Source: Niebla homalea
Taxonomy: Eukaryota; Ascomycota; Lecanoromycetes; Lecanorales; Ramalinaceae
DNA length: 64,000 nucleotides
Direction: 5' to 3'
NCBI GenBank assembly: GCA_019925105.1
Contig: JAHGAU010000012.1
Location: 992,001 to 1,056,000, forward strand
Shown here: positions 10,483-20,629 of the stretch, in pieces
Numbering within the stretch: position 1 is the first letter of the stretch
Layout of the letters: the number at the start of each line of letters is the position of its first letter
Notes under the pieces: model-generated
Told to the model about the DNA's origin: nothing
Databases searched by the model: none
Seen by the model: only the letters and a program-made list of their open reading frames with translations
Made by a program: the position numbers and the translations under genes

Positions 10483-11679
10483 CTACTCTGAATCAGAGCT
10501 CGTCACAATATACCTCTGCGTCCAGATAAATTTCCCAGCCGTAGGATCCATGATCGTAGCAAAGTGTGTCTCCTCGTTATTGATCGGATAGGTCTTCATC
10601 CAGCCAATGACATCTCCGGTCTTCACGTTTCTTGGCATGATGGTCGCCTTGGTGGACCTAGTCGTACGCTTGCTGTGATTCACATCTGCCCATAGCTTAC
10701 AGATTGACTCCTTACGAGATATGCTCTCCTCAACAAGAACGTCCATGCCTGTCAACTGAAGGCTCGGTCCTTGTTTGTTCGACGAAGATGAATGGGATCC
10801 CTCCTTGGCCTCTTCGGATACATCATGGTTCGTTGCAACAAGAAAGTCGGCAGATGATAGGATCTCCGCGGACGCATGGTCCTTCTCCAGTATCACAGTT
10901 TGGTGGCCATCACAAAGGATGATGTAGGCTGCAGTGGTGACGGTGCGGGGCAGGCATTGTAAAATGGATTCAAGGGTTGACATTCGAGAAGGACGATGAA
11001 GCGACGAAGAGGACGGGAGCAGATACTCGCGAAGATGTGAGGAAATGGATGAACGGAAACCCAGGAGAACCAAGGTGTGATTGAAGTAAAAGCGAAAATT
11101 GGCAAATCGCGTACTCCCATCATGACAGGGACGAAAATTCAAAGATATGCTCAGTCCCTCCCTAACACCCGTCAGCACCCCCACGTAGCCTGCATAAGTC
11201 AGACTGGATGCAACGATGAGATCATTGGGTCGTTCAACATAGTCAAGCTGAACGACGATGCCCCTTAATGGATCCATGCCCCAGTCAAGGGTCCTGAAAT
11301 GAAGCATTCGAGAGCGTCCGCCTAAATACTGAGTTCTAACACCTCCCGAAGTACAGCCCATGAAGAGATCAAGAAGAACGTTGAAGGCTACCAACAGGTG
11401 CATGTCTATGCCAGTGATCTGGGATATGCCACGCAGTTCCTCAGTCTCGTCCTGATTGTGTAGCCTTCGTAGAAGACATTTTGCAGTCCATTTCGTCCAT
11501 TTCGGAGGCAGGGCCAAGTCTCGTATTATCTCGTCGAATAGCTTTGGCAGCTCCCGAACTCGATCCCTGAAATCTTTGGCCACCTCTTGATATCTCCGAT
11601 GGGGCGGCAGGGATAGGTCTATGGTGTATGTGGGAGGCTGCAGATTGTCTGCTCTCTCATCGTCAATTGGCGACGTCAT
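10483..11679 (-). CDS. Acid ceramidase / NAAA-like amidase (Ntn hydrolase), no signal peptide
   Basis: Predicted N-terminal-nucleophile amidase that would cleave an amide-linked fatty acid (ceramide or N-acylethanolamine type). The uninterrupted 398-codon frame starts at the ATG at 11679. Residues about 15-105 match the prosegment (NAAA-beta type). The junction GCTSGG holds the nucleophile: Cys109, expected to become the new N-terminus after self-cleavage. It is followed by the family pattern LHFRTLDWG with Arg129 and Asp132, equivalents of the conserved Arg and Asp in human acid ceramidase. The frame ends with a C-terminal strand region (GKFIWTQRYIV). Human homologues are lysosomal and have signal peptides; here the N-terminus is polar (MTSPIDDERA), so the protein is probably cytosolic or uses another route. 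The family call is confident; the substrate is unknown. Confidence 0.82.
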   Translation of the reverse strand: MTSPIDDERADNLQPPTYTIDLSLPPHRRYQEVAKDFRDRVRELPKLFDEIIRDLALPPKWTKWTAKCLLRRLHNQDETEELRGISQITGIDMHLLVAFNVLLDLFMGCTSGGVRTQYLGGRSRMLHFRTLDWGMDPLRGIVVQLDYVERPNDLIVASSLTYAGYVGVLTGVREGLSISLNFRPCHDGSTRFANFRFYFNHTLVLLGFRSSISSHLREYLLPSSSSLHRPSRMSTLESILQCLPRTVTTAAYIILCDGHQTVILEKDHASAEILSSADFLVATNHDVSEEAKEGSHSSSSNKQGPSLQLTGMDVLVEESISRKESICKLWADVNHSKRTTRSTKATIMPRNVKTGDVIGWMKTYPINNEETHFATIMDPTAGKFIWTQRYIVTSSDSE

Positions 11680-12721
11680 GGGGGCGTACGAATGCTTAAC
11701 GCGAGTTGCGAGTAAAACTTGACAAGAGCAGCTTGAGATGATGTTTCATCTTCCTTCTATCGGTGTTGTGCCATAAAGAACATGGGTGAAGTGTGTACGG
11801 CATGCGAGGCTATCTATGGCCTTACTCCCGCGTATTCAAATTACTGATCACTGCTTGGCTCAATCGAATGGATAGATCCCACCTGCCCTAGCCTAGCTCG
11901 GGTTTGAGGAGCATATTTGTTAGGTAGGTGGTCCTTGCTAACACATTTCGTTAAAATGGAAGGAAATGCTGCCATCTCAGCTTATCTCATCAAAGACTGT
12001 CACTGTCGGTCTGCTTACAAAGGGATGGTCACAGTGCCGACGCTTTTTCGAACGTAATCAATTGGCCTCTGTTCAATTTATTTACATTTCATTCACATTT
12101 ATCCACAGCCAGCAACATTCTTACCTCTCTCCATATCGAGTGGCTTGGCAAACATGAGCTTGCTAGATGAGATCGTGACATGGATGACGGCCAATTGATA
12201 TCCCTTGCGGGTGCAAAGTGTCTTACTGGATCATGCATTGTAGGCGACTGCGGTGGGCGAGCATTCATAGGATGTCATCCACCAATGTCATAAGCCTTGA
12301 TGATATTCGAGTGGTGTCGATACTCGATATCCTACCGAGAATTCATCCAACGACCGTCGACTCGAGGCCATGGGGACATTTCAGGATGACCTGTACATTC
12401 CTTGACTTCATGCACTGTATCTTTCCGTGGATGAAGCAAGCATCCGATATTGGTACCTTTCTCTGCGCTCGATTCTGCGATGAGTGAATGTTACCCAAGC
12501 TATTCACTACTCCCGTGTATTGAATTAGCAGTGCAAGAGGTTGTGTTATCATTATCTAGCGCGCTGCCTGAATTTCTCACCGACCTTTTTTCCCCATCTC
12601 AATTCGCGAGTCAGCTCTAATCTCATCGACCTTTTGAATCAAAGGACTTCCTACCTGCTACCTTAACTTCATTCACTGCCCCCCAACTTCCCGATCGCTC
12701 TTCTCAAGACTGTGGATCATT
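11680..12721. other. Intergenic, no gene seen
   Basis: About 1 kb between divergent genes. Frames at 11966-12157 and 12218-12487 lack homology cues. The last 100 bp before 12722 are pyrimidine-rich, as is common upstream of fungal starts. Confidence 0.45.
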
Positions 12722-14681
12722 ATGTGCTGCTGGCCTTATCGAGTAGTGGTTTTGGAGGAACCCCCCAAGAAGAAAAAGGACAGAGAGGTTGTCTTAGTAT
12801 CGAGTGAACTCCACGTCGAACCTAATGTAAGTGTTGTTTCGAAACGTCCCCTCCTCCTTCCCACACATCATTTGCGCTGCTTGCTTTGATTTACACTCTA
12901 ATTCACCAAACTCCGACTCCTTACACTCTGACTGCTTTCCTTGACTTCTTGATCCCTCTATACTTGCCCCTCTTTCGACCAATTACACGACCAGAATCAA
13001 GACCAACCTCCATATCTACTCCAGTCGATCAGGACGAGGGTGCGTCGTAGCTGTTGGATCCCTCCAGAAGACACAAGGCTGAAAACAAAATCTTGGGACT
13101 CTTGGTATTCACTGCAGCCTAACGCTGAATGTCAGAAGAATCCAGAGCAACGCAGCTCGAGGGCTAAAGTCCCGCAACCAGCTAGACAGCCAAGCCGCCA
13201 AAGAGATCCACGTTCGAAAGATAGCTCGACCTCCTACATGTCTCGACAGAACATGCAAGATCCCTGGGCACCTCCTGACCAGCACCAGGCATGGAATGAA
13301 TCGCAAGGTGAAAGCTCATGGGCGAGCCGAGGCCATGACAAATTGCCAGGGAACTTGCGGGACCTACCTTACGCCAACGGTCCTTGGAGGTCTACTACCC
13401 ATCATCAGGCTATAAATGAGACTTGGAAGACACCTGATGATGATCATCATTCGAATCCTGCTACCCACTATGAGGCTACAAATGAGACTTGGAAGATACC
13501 TAATGATGATGATCATTGGAGTCCTGCCCCTCATGCAGAGCGAAAAAAGGAGGCCTCGCAAACAAACCATGACGATTATGGTTGGGAAACTTTTACCTAC
13601 CAAAAGCCTAGGAAGGAGGACTGGGCTGCCCGGTATGATGCAGGTGATTGGGAATCTGCTGTGCACCATCAACCTAGCGATACAAGTGGGAAGATAGGTC
13701 ATAATAATCCTGGCTGGAGACCTACTACCCGTCACCGGCCTAGTAACGAAGCTTGGAATACCATCGATGCAAAAAATGGCTTGGCATCTGGTGTCAATGT
13801 GCGGCATAGCAAGGATCCCTGGGAAACAGATGATGTCGATCATGGCTGGGGTCCTGCTACTAATGACGAGCCCAAAAATGACACCTGGGACTCACCGCAT
13901 GACAATGGATCCTGGAGATCTGTTACAAATGCTTGGCCCAGTACAGACGACTGGGATCGTCGAGCGCGCGCCGAAAACGGTTGGATGTCTAATACACATT
14001 CCAAGACCAACAAGAGCGCTTGGGATGCTCCCGACCTCAGTAATAATAGGCCATCTGTGGGAAAACCCAATCTGAGTAGCACTAGACCCAGGCACAATCA
14101 TGGGTTGAACAAAGATGCTTGGGAATCGCCAGGAACAAGCAAAGGGACTCGACCAATCTCAGAGAGGTGGGCCAAACCGGTAGCGAAGGAGACCTCTGTA
14201 GGTCATCCATCTTTTCCGACCGACTGAAGGGTACGGCAGACGCAGGTCAAGTGGCGCTATCCGGGGTCTCAATAATCGCAGCTTTTTCTGCATGCGCTCA
14301 GTCTTCCCCTTTTACACAGACTTGCCAAACCAATGCGTGCTCTTCCGTCGTTGGTAGCTGTCTATGACCTTACTGATTGTCGTACAGACATCCGGTACGA
14401 AATATATTCCAACCCACACAGCTCCTGGAGCGAGCCATGAAACTGCCACGAAGCAAGGAAGCAAGGGAAAAGGTGACGGTGTCTGGGCTATTGGGGCAAA
14501 CGAACAAGTTCATTACGTCCCTGGGGAGGTGCCGACTGGCAAAACGCAGTACTATTGTCAGGAAACCAATGGCTTTTGGAGGCTACGCACGACGAACGAC
14601 ATCATGAACCATTGCCAGCCTGGCGATTGGCGCACCCATTCCCAGACAGGGTTTCCATACTTTGTTCGAAAGACTGCTTGA
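12722..14681 (+). CDS. Tryptophan-repeat protein with ten 22-residue units
   Basis: Family not recognised. Three exons keep one frame: 12722-12826 (35 codons, ends at donor GTAAGT), 13025-14197 and 14388-14681; introns are 198 and 190 nt, long for this window. The total is 524 residues. Exon 1 encodes a start with paired cysteines and a basic patch (MCCWPY...PPKKKKDR). Exon 2 encodes a polar, charged stretch carrying about ten 22-residue units, each with Trp at positions 1 and 14 (typical unit: GW, ten residues, W, eight residues). Exon 3 encodes a compact C-terminal region with paired Cys and several Trp (QYYCQETNGFW, CQPGDW). There is no signal peptide or membrane helix. The W-in-disorder pattern recalls Argonaute-binding GW/WG proteins, but this is analogy only. 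The exon 2/3 joint is less certain than the first. Confidence 0.6.
13385..14050 (+). repeat. 66-bp coding tandem repeat (22-residue Trp unit), about ten copies
   Basis: Counting from the codon at 13040 as 1, tryptophans fall at codons 116, 129, 151, 160, 182, 195, 204, 226, 239, 261, 270, 283, 292, 305, 315 and 328. Nearly all spacings are 13, 9 or 22, so the period is 22 codons (66 bp). DNA copies have diverged far more than the Trp positions, except two neighbouring early units that are near-identical (around 13405-13440 and 13471-13506). Confidence 0.85.
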
Positions 14682-15087
14682 TGGGGCTCGAGGTTAGTCA
14701 CGAGATACCATCCTATCACATACTTAACGAAGCTGAAATGCCTCCCTCAAATAGTCACGTGGTATTGGGCGTGGATCGGAGACTGGTTGGGGGGCAAGAA
14801 TGTGACAGCAGGGTGTTTTACATCTCAGTATGGCGAAGCAGGCTTTTGATGCCCTTAAAGGGATATATTCTGAGCGGCATGCTATGATACTCATACTTTG
14901 AATGGTAGAGTAGGGCGAGCTCAAGCTTTGAAAATTCCAGCATCAATTTGCTCGGCCCATGCTACGGATATATGTCGATGTGAATCGCGGGCATCGGTGG
15001 GCATCATAAGCGGATCTCTCTTGTCTATCTATTGAAGTATACGTGGACCCATCACAGCCGTCCCCGCACCTCAACCCACTCCTTCTT
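14682..15087. other. Intergenic, no gene seen
   Basis: A frame continuing to 14887 is out of frame with the upstream exon and has no supporting feature. This is the left border of a gene-dead block. Confidence 0.45.
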
Positions 15088-15935
15088 CTAGAATCCAGCC
15101 GGCTCATCGTGTGTGGGAGCAGGCTGGTCCAGGTTGGACACGCAGGGTTTCTTTCAGTCTAGTGGGGTGAATTTGTCCACAATTCGTTTGAACGTTGCCT
15201 GTACACAGCTATGTCAGTCTGGTCTCCGTAAAAGGATCGGGCCATCTTGTAAAAGGTTATTGCCCTTTTGACTCACAAGAACGCAAAAGCTCTCATCACT
15301 GGCGAGATGGCGCCCCGATAGCCGGCAGCCTGGGATCGTGATTCGGGAGTCATTGTATCGGATACGTACGTATTGTTGAGATTACTCGGCCGGCGGTTCG
15401 GGAGAATGCTCTGTTTGAGTTGATGTTGCTTGTTCAGAGTTGTGAGTAAAGCTCGATGGCTAGGGACGAGGCGCAAGAGGGCCAGGTATTTCTTTCATCT
15501 TCCAGTGCGCCTAGAGAAGCCAGGACAGCGGCGAGTGTGAATCGTGGCATCCGAACTGCGCGATCTTCGGGTCCGTATTACTACTACCTGAACCTTCCAG
15601 ACTGACTACGCCCTCCGCTCCTCGTGGTGTAGATGTTTGTGGATCATCGGATCTTGCAGGACTTCGAACCTTTACGCTGCACGATCTCCACCAGAAGCGC
15701 ACCGATCCCAAGGGTACAATACTCCTTGCTCTTCTTGAACCCAGTATACTCCTCATCCGTGACGATACGGTCGATGATACCGGGAGCTTTGGCATCATAG
15801 AACTTCATCGAGAGGCGGGTTGGGGGGGTTGATAGTGTCCCATATTCTTTGAAGCTTCGGCATTGAGTCTACGGCTACGTGCTGTTGGGATGGCATTCAT
15901 TTCCTGAGTAGGGTGTTGAGGTGATCCATTTCGGG
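15088..15935 (-). pseudogene. Histidine acid phosphatase pseudogene (C-terminal half)
   Basis: Broken minus-strand remnant of a fungal histidine (acid) phosphatase. Reading from 15935 downward, family-like pieces appear in order but in shifting frames: LQRIWDTINPP, then MKFYDAKAPGIIDRI and EEYTGFKKSKEYCTLGIGAL (15808-15660), then KIAQFGCHD (about 15560, the region of the catalytic HD pair), then TLAAVLASLGALEDE in another frame, then YVRIRYND, DESFCVL and, after a still recognisable 78-nt intron (15276-15199), FKRIVDKFTPLD. At least three in-frame stops are seen, including a TGA where relatives have the Trp of a Pro-Lys-Asn-Trp-like motif. There are about four frameshifts, one at a run of seven C/G at 15831-15837. 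The N-terminal half with the RHG motif was not found. The call rests on my recall of the family order. Confidence 0.75.
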
Positions 15936-16169
15936 AGATCCGTTCCTCGAGGTTTGATGTGTTTTCGTCTACTTGGGACGCACTCAACCTGGAACACAAT
16001 ATCAATCATGCAGAGTAGATTGGAGAAAGAGAGATCTCGGACTCGCAGACACACATAAGCCTTTCAGATGGAGTCAAGCTCCGCCTGCTCTAACTTCAGT
16101 GTGCTATACATGTATGTTTTGATAGGTAGTGTGAGCTAAGTATTTTCAACGCTCTTGAGTACATTCCAA

Positions 16170-16622
16170 TCAATCTTTGGCCCTTGGATTTACAGCCATA
16201 GTGAACCAAGAACCAACGATCACCAAGGGCAAGGCAGCAAGGACGACAGGGGTGTAATTAATGTTGTGATGTGTGACTGGTAGCTCTGGCGGAAAGCAAA
16301 TGAGCACTCCCACCACAGCGACCAAAATTGGTGATGAAAAATTGCAAACATAGCCCATCATGCCGAGATCAAAAGTGTGATGGGGCAGAACATTCCTTCG
16401 CCCTCGCATAGCAATGAGGCCCTGAGGGATAGTATAGGTGATATTCAGATACAACACAGCTGAAGTAATGATCGAGTTGAATGCCGTGGTACTGATCAGA
16501 TACAGAAGGCCGTAGATTGAGCAAAAGGCTAGCGCAAGTACCATGGTCCGGACGGGGAACTCGTGGCGTTTGCTGACGTGCGAGCGGAGGAGTACCTCCA
16601 ACGGACGTATTAACATGAACAT
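16170..16622 (-). pseudogene. C-terminal fragment of an APC-superfamily permease (choline/amino-acid type)
   Basis: An open frame of 150 codons encodes only the last third of a roughly 500-residue permease: FPVRTMVLALAF (helix), STTAFNSIITSAVLYLNITY (helix), the loop MRGRRNVLPHHTFDLG, then GYVCNFSSPILVAVVGVLI and a last helix (VVLAALPLVIVGSWF). This order and the loop resemble HNM1-like choline permeases and related GABA/amino-acid permeases. Homology starts abruptly at about 16590 and no earlier transmembrane part follows upstream on this strand, so it is a truncated copy. It sits between two other dead genes in the same orientation. It is unlikely to make a working carrier; specificity is not provable. 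Confidence 0.7.
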
Positions 16623-17884
16623 AGATGTCCTACCAAAATTCGCGCTTAATTTGGACCTTGGTTTTTACTGACTATTTATATATGAAACATGGAGAATAGT
16701 ATGTACTGCACAGAGAAACAACATCGATTTTGAGCATGCTAATATCTATCAAATCTAGCCGCCTACAATTGTCCATCAACTCCTATAAGTATATACTCGC
16801 TTCGCCCCAAGCCGTTGAACCTACCGTCCTAGTGTCCCTCAACCTGCGCAACCACTCTGATGAGCTCCGGCTCCATCAGCAGCTCCCCCTATTCAAGCTT
16901 TTCGTACATCGCCTGCAAGCATGGCTGCTCGTGATGCTCGTTCAAATTCGCTTGCGATCTCCACCTGCGGTCACATCAGATCAATGGTAACGCAATGACC
17001 TCCTCTCCCTCCCCCATCGAGTTCCGGCAAAAAAATCGAACTTGGGAAGTAAGCAAAAGTATTCTGTAATACAATGTTTAACGCACTCTTCTATGAGAAG
17101 CATTTCGGGTGGTACACCATTCGTGCTTGTTTGCTTTAGCACCAGGTACTTGAGACAGCCATTTGCGTTCTTGTGCACACTTTGAGCGAGGGAGATCAGG
17201 ATCTCTTTGACCTAAAGCATGTTCTGTTCGTTTAGCAGAGATTGCTGTGTCGTAGGATGACTGGCCGGCAGACATGTTTTGAAGGCAAGGTTTTTGGTAT
17301 GGCTGGCTAGGTGGGGAGGGGGAATCTGCACACGTCCAACTTTGCCGGGTTGGGGCGACAGATTGCAGACGAGATTGATTGTTTTGTCGCCATAATTATG
17401 GACGGAGCTGGGATTGGGGACGTATGTGGAATGAATTTGTTTGTTTTTTAGTTACGAAGGAACAGAGTTCCCTTCGTTGATGGGAGAAAATTGCTGTCTG
17501 TACACCTTACAACAGGACTGATATTTATCCTGCTCGAATTGTTCTGTTGCAAACGATGTATGTCGGCTCCGAGAATTACATACATGCAGTGTGTATGTAG
17601 ATATGTATGTATGAATGTATGGATGTGTGTTTGTATGCATGTACGTGTGATGTATGTGCTGAGGATATTCCATCGCACCATTCCCTAGCTAGTGACCTGG
17701 AAAATTGCGGTGCGTGTCGTCCATGGTGTCTGAACCTTCGTCTGTGGACCCTGCTTTCATCAAGTTGTGATATACCTGTTGAAGTTTGGTATGAGTGTCG
17801 TTGAGCCGATACCGGTAGCTTGGTCAGCTTTGTAATTACGGTAACCACCAGCAACTTTACCCATGCTCAGATGTTGTTCTGATG
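16623..17884. other. Intergenic within the gene-dead block
   Basis: No gene can be supported. A 65-codon frame at 16981-17178 (minus) is open but unrecognised. The stretch includes a TATG-type microsatellite at about 17577-17660. Confidence 0.45.
17577..17660. repeat. Imperfect TATG/TGTA microsatellite
   Basis: An about 80-bp run made of ATGT, GTAT and ATGG variants (for example GTATGTAGATATGTATGTAT). The composition is obvious by eye; open frames across it are artefacts. Confidence 0.75.
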
Positions 17885-18720
17885 AACCACCTGTCAGGAC
17901 ACCGATAACATTTGGGCCACACATAGTCTGGGCAGAGGCTTCACAGCGTATCTATATAACCAACTCGTCTTACATATCTTAGCAGTCAATATGCCATTGC
18001 CAGTGGAACATGAGCCCCAGCGCGCCGTTGTTCTTCTGCACTGGCGGCTTACAGAACAGCCGAGGAGCCTGCCTCCTCCTCCATTTCCAAATTGACAGCC
18101 AGATAAGCCAGATCCCACATCAGATCGCCGAAATTGCAGTCGTCGAGATCGGTTGCGAGTAGACAACATTCGGACTCATTCCTGCTGGCACGTCTGAGCA
18201 TTATGTTGTGGTTGTGGAAGACAGTGTGGCAAAGGATCCACGGATGGCCTTTGGACCGCAGTATCGTATATGATGCTCTCGACGATGCGTATATATTTTA
18301 GTTGCATCGTATTACTTTCGTTCACGCACTCATTATGCTGTGTTCCAATCTCCATCGGGTCGTGCTTCCTTATTCAATCCATTGTCCTGGCTTCATGGAT
18401 CTGTCGAAGCATGCTCACAGCTTACGGGAAACGCTGCCTTAGCTCCTCCGCCCCAAAATTCAGTCCCTCGACAAATTCCATCACAAACCCCCAATATGAT
18501 GATCAATTGCCAGCCCGTTGGGTCCAAAGCCGTTCTTAAATGCCCAGTGGATTCGTGTCGCCTCGGCCTTACAGCTACTGGCGACGTATAATGCAATTTG
18601 ACCGCTGGGAAGCGTGACAATGAGGCGGTCTTGCTGAGCTGGAGAACGGATGGTGACTTGTATGATATCGTTGGAAGACTAATCAGAGGGGAACTTGTTT
18701 GTGAAAATCTCAGTATCTGA
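17885..18720 (-). pseudogene. APH/choline-kinase-like phosphotransferase pseudogene with RIP-type stops
   Basis: Minus-strand remnant of a small-molecule kinase of the APH/choline kinase superfamily. Pieces in order: VTIRSPAQQDRLIVTLPSG and ALYVASSCKAEATRIHWAF (18660-18540), GPNGLAIDHHIGG, then after a one-base loss in a G5 run (18488-18492) MEFVEGLNFGAEELRQRFP, a TAA (18422) where CAA would fit, MLRQIHEARTMD, a TGA (18374) where TGG would fit, and KYIRIVESIIYDTAVQ. After a second frame change near 18245 the catalytic region reads LCHTVFHNHNIMLRR and then LATDLDDCNFGDLMWDLAYLA. The usual His-Asn-Asp of the catalytic loop is His-Thr-Val, so catalysis would be lost even without the stops. The frame ends at TAA 18049, with further stops down to about 17885. 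Confidence 0.72.
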
Positions 18721-19445
18721 TATTTTTGGCAGTGATGTCGTGCAAAATTTCGAGACAAGAGTAAAAACCTTTGGGGTGCGGTGGCTCGCTTGCTCGCAAA
18801 TAAAAAACGCCGTCGACCGGCTTCGCTCTCATAAGGGTGCTGAGTCTGTGGTGATATTTATTTTTCTGGAATGAGTCCGGCTGTCCGCTACTGAATTATC
18901 TATCGAAGCTTGAATCAAGAAACTTCTTTGCGTTCAATAGCGATTGTATATAGCTCAGAGAATGGTTATTAGCCATGGGAGCTCTGATTGCTAATACAGA
19001 TGCTTCCCTGCTTTATTGCTTCCAACGTAAATCATTGTGTACAGCAGCAAAACACAGTGTAATTTGCAGTGCGCTGAATGTAATTTTACTATTTAGGTAC
19101 AACTTCTACAATAGCTTTAATGTAAAAAAAGCAATAACATAACCTGGAAATTATGAAGATGATAGATCTTTTAATTTATGTATAAATGTTTACAGGGGGT
19201 TAGAGTCACAATGCCAAGGTATTGACGTCGATTTTGAACACGCTAAATTTGTGTGTGATGAAGAGGATCGACGTCATCGTAAGAACTTCGTTCCGCGATG
19301 TCTATTCAGCTTGAATTGATCTGCTATTGCCTGGTAAACAATTCTATAGCACGAAACCCATTCTCTTAGGCTCAAATTCGTACTCAATCTCCAGTCAAGG
19401 CCTGGGAGCAAATGATATAACCGTTGCACACCTGATCTCCTGCCA
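18721..19445. other. AT-rich intergenic stretch, no gene seen
   Basis: Sequence from about 18890 to 19260 is clearly richer in A and T than the flanking genes and lacks open frames. It forms the right border of the gene-dead block and probably includes the promoter of the next gene near its end. Confidence 0.5.
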
Positions 19446-20128
19446 ATGGCTATAACATACAGCCAACACGCCCTGACGCTGCCCCTCTTGCCTCGGGGCT
19501 CGCACCTTGTCACCGAACACATCACCTCCTCAATACCAGAGATCAAGAGCATCAAATGCGGTCTCCTACATCTATTCTTACAGCACACGAGCTGCGGCCT
19601 GACCATGAACGAGAATTGGGATAGCGACGTACGAGCTGATATGAGCGATAGTTTGGACAGGATAGTGGTGGAAGACAAAGGTTGGTTGTACCAGTGTGCA
19701 CAGTTGATAAAACCGGGCAGGATTGGTCTAAGGAAAGCCTTGTACTGCGTCAATCAGTGCGGTCTCTTCAGCGAGATGCTGGATTGCAGCTTGGCAGGGG
19801 AGTTGCACTGAATGGATTGTGACAAGCAGAGATGGGTCAAGTAGTGAACTGACAGTCTGTAGCGGGCAAAGGGATCTACAGACACGATGCCGAAGGCAGT
19901 GATGACATGCCTGTAAGAAACTTCTGTCTCCCTCTGATATCTCCCCAACTGATTGCGATTCAGGCTCATATCAAATCCTCCATGATCGGCTCAAGCGTGA
20001 GCATACCTATATCGCAAGGAAGACTAGCTACGGGAACATGGCAAGGTATCTGGTTTCTTGAATTCAGGAACGGCAAGCAACGGCGGAAGGTGCTGGCTAC
20101 AATCCAGGGCGAAAAGATGGCGGCATAA
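19446..20128 (+). CDS. YjbQ/UPF0047 family protein
   Basis: Small conserved protein of the YjbQ/UPF0047 family (149 aa), found in all domains; some members show weak thiamine-phosphate synthase activity, but the true role is open. Three exons fit: 19446-19680, 19863-19912 and 19964-20128 (introns of 182 and 51 nt). The spliced frame gives the whole conserved set: FLQHTSCGLTMNENWDSDVR (His47-Thr-Ser and Asn55-Glu-Asn, the presumed active-site side chains), IYRHDAEGSDDMPAHIKSS, then the glycine-rich end GTWQGIWFLEFR with ATIQGEK. Length is normal for the family. Intron 1 begins at the first GT after DK and uses the TAG at 19860-19862. It is convergent with the methyltransferase gene downstream and likely cytosolic. 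Confidence 0.88.
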
Positions 20129-20629
20129 AGGTACACTGGGCGGTAAAATGATCAAATTGAGACTATGGGAAAGGCTAAGATGCCACAAGGGGCTTTCTCC
20201 CTGCTCTCTTTCGATTCGCTGTCGAGCACCCATTTCATTGCAGTTGTGCATACTTTTCACCGTCTGTCGCGCATCTGCCAGTTTCCTCTCTTTTCGAAAA
20301 ATACGGTGTACGCCAATCTTGATCCTAAATGAGAAGTCTGGTCCTACTCTTGGTCCAACCTAGGCTGCACAAAATCCCTACCAATGGTCCCAAGTGTGGG
20401 ACCATGATATGATACCTCCGCTGTTCAAGGTAGATGATCCTGAAGCAAGCGTCTCAAACTCCCCGAGCGTGTCTCTAAGAATTTTTGACTTGCGTCCTGG
20501 TCCAAGTCATTCTGAGCATTCAATCAGTAAGCTGCATTGATGAAAGCAGCCCGAATGCACACACTTTCCTGATCGCGCTGATCGTCACTTGGGCAGCCCG
20601 ATTTTTGTCTTCCGAACCCAGCTTCGACA
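20129..20629. other. Convergent intergenic stretch
   Basis: 3' flank of two convergent genes; no gene seen. Short frames here are antisense shadows or chance. Confidence 0.5.

Noticed and set aside
13364..13843. Frames on both strands across the Trp repeat
   Set aside because: The 66-bp period is a multiple of three and keeps other frames open; codon use and splice joints favour the plus-strand Trp frame only.
14555..14887. 110-codon plus frame downstream of the Trp-repeat gene
   Set aside because: Out of frame with exon 3 and lacks any domain; a possible donor (GTTAGT) did not lead to a supported exon.
16981..17178. 65-codon minus-strand frame in the dead block
   Set aside because: Open but not recognisable; it may be another relic, yet nothing supports it.
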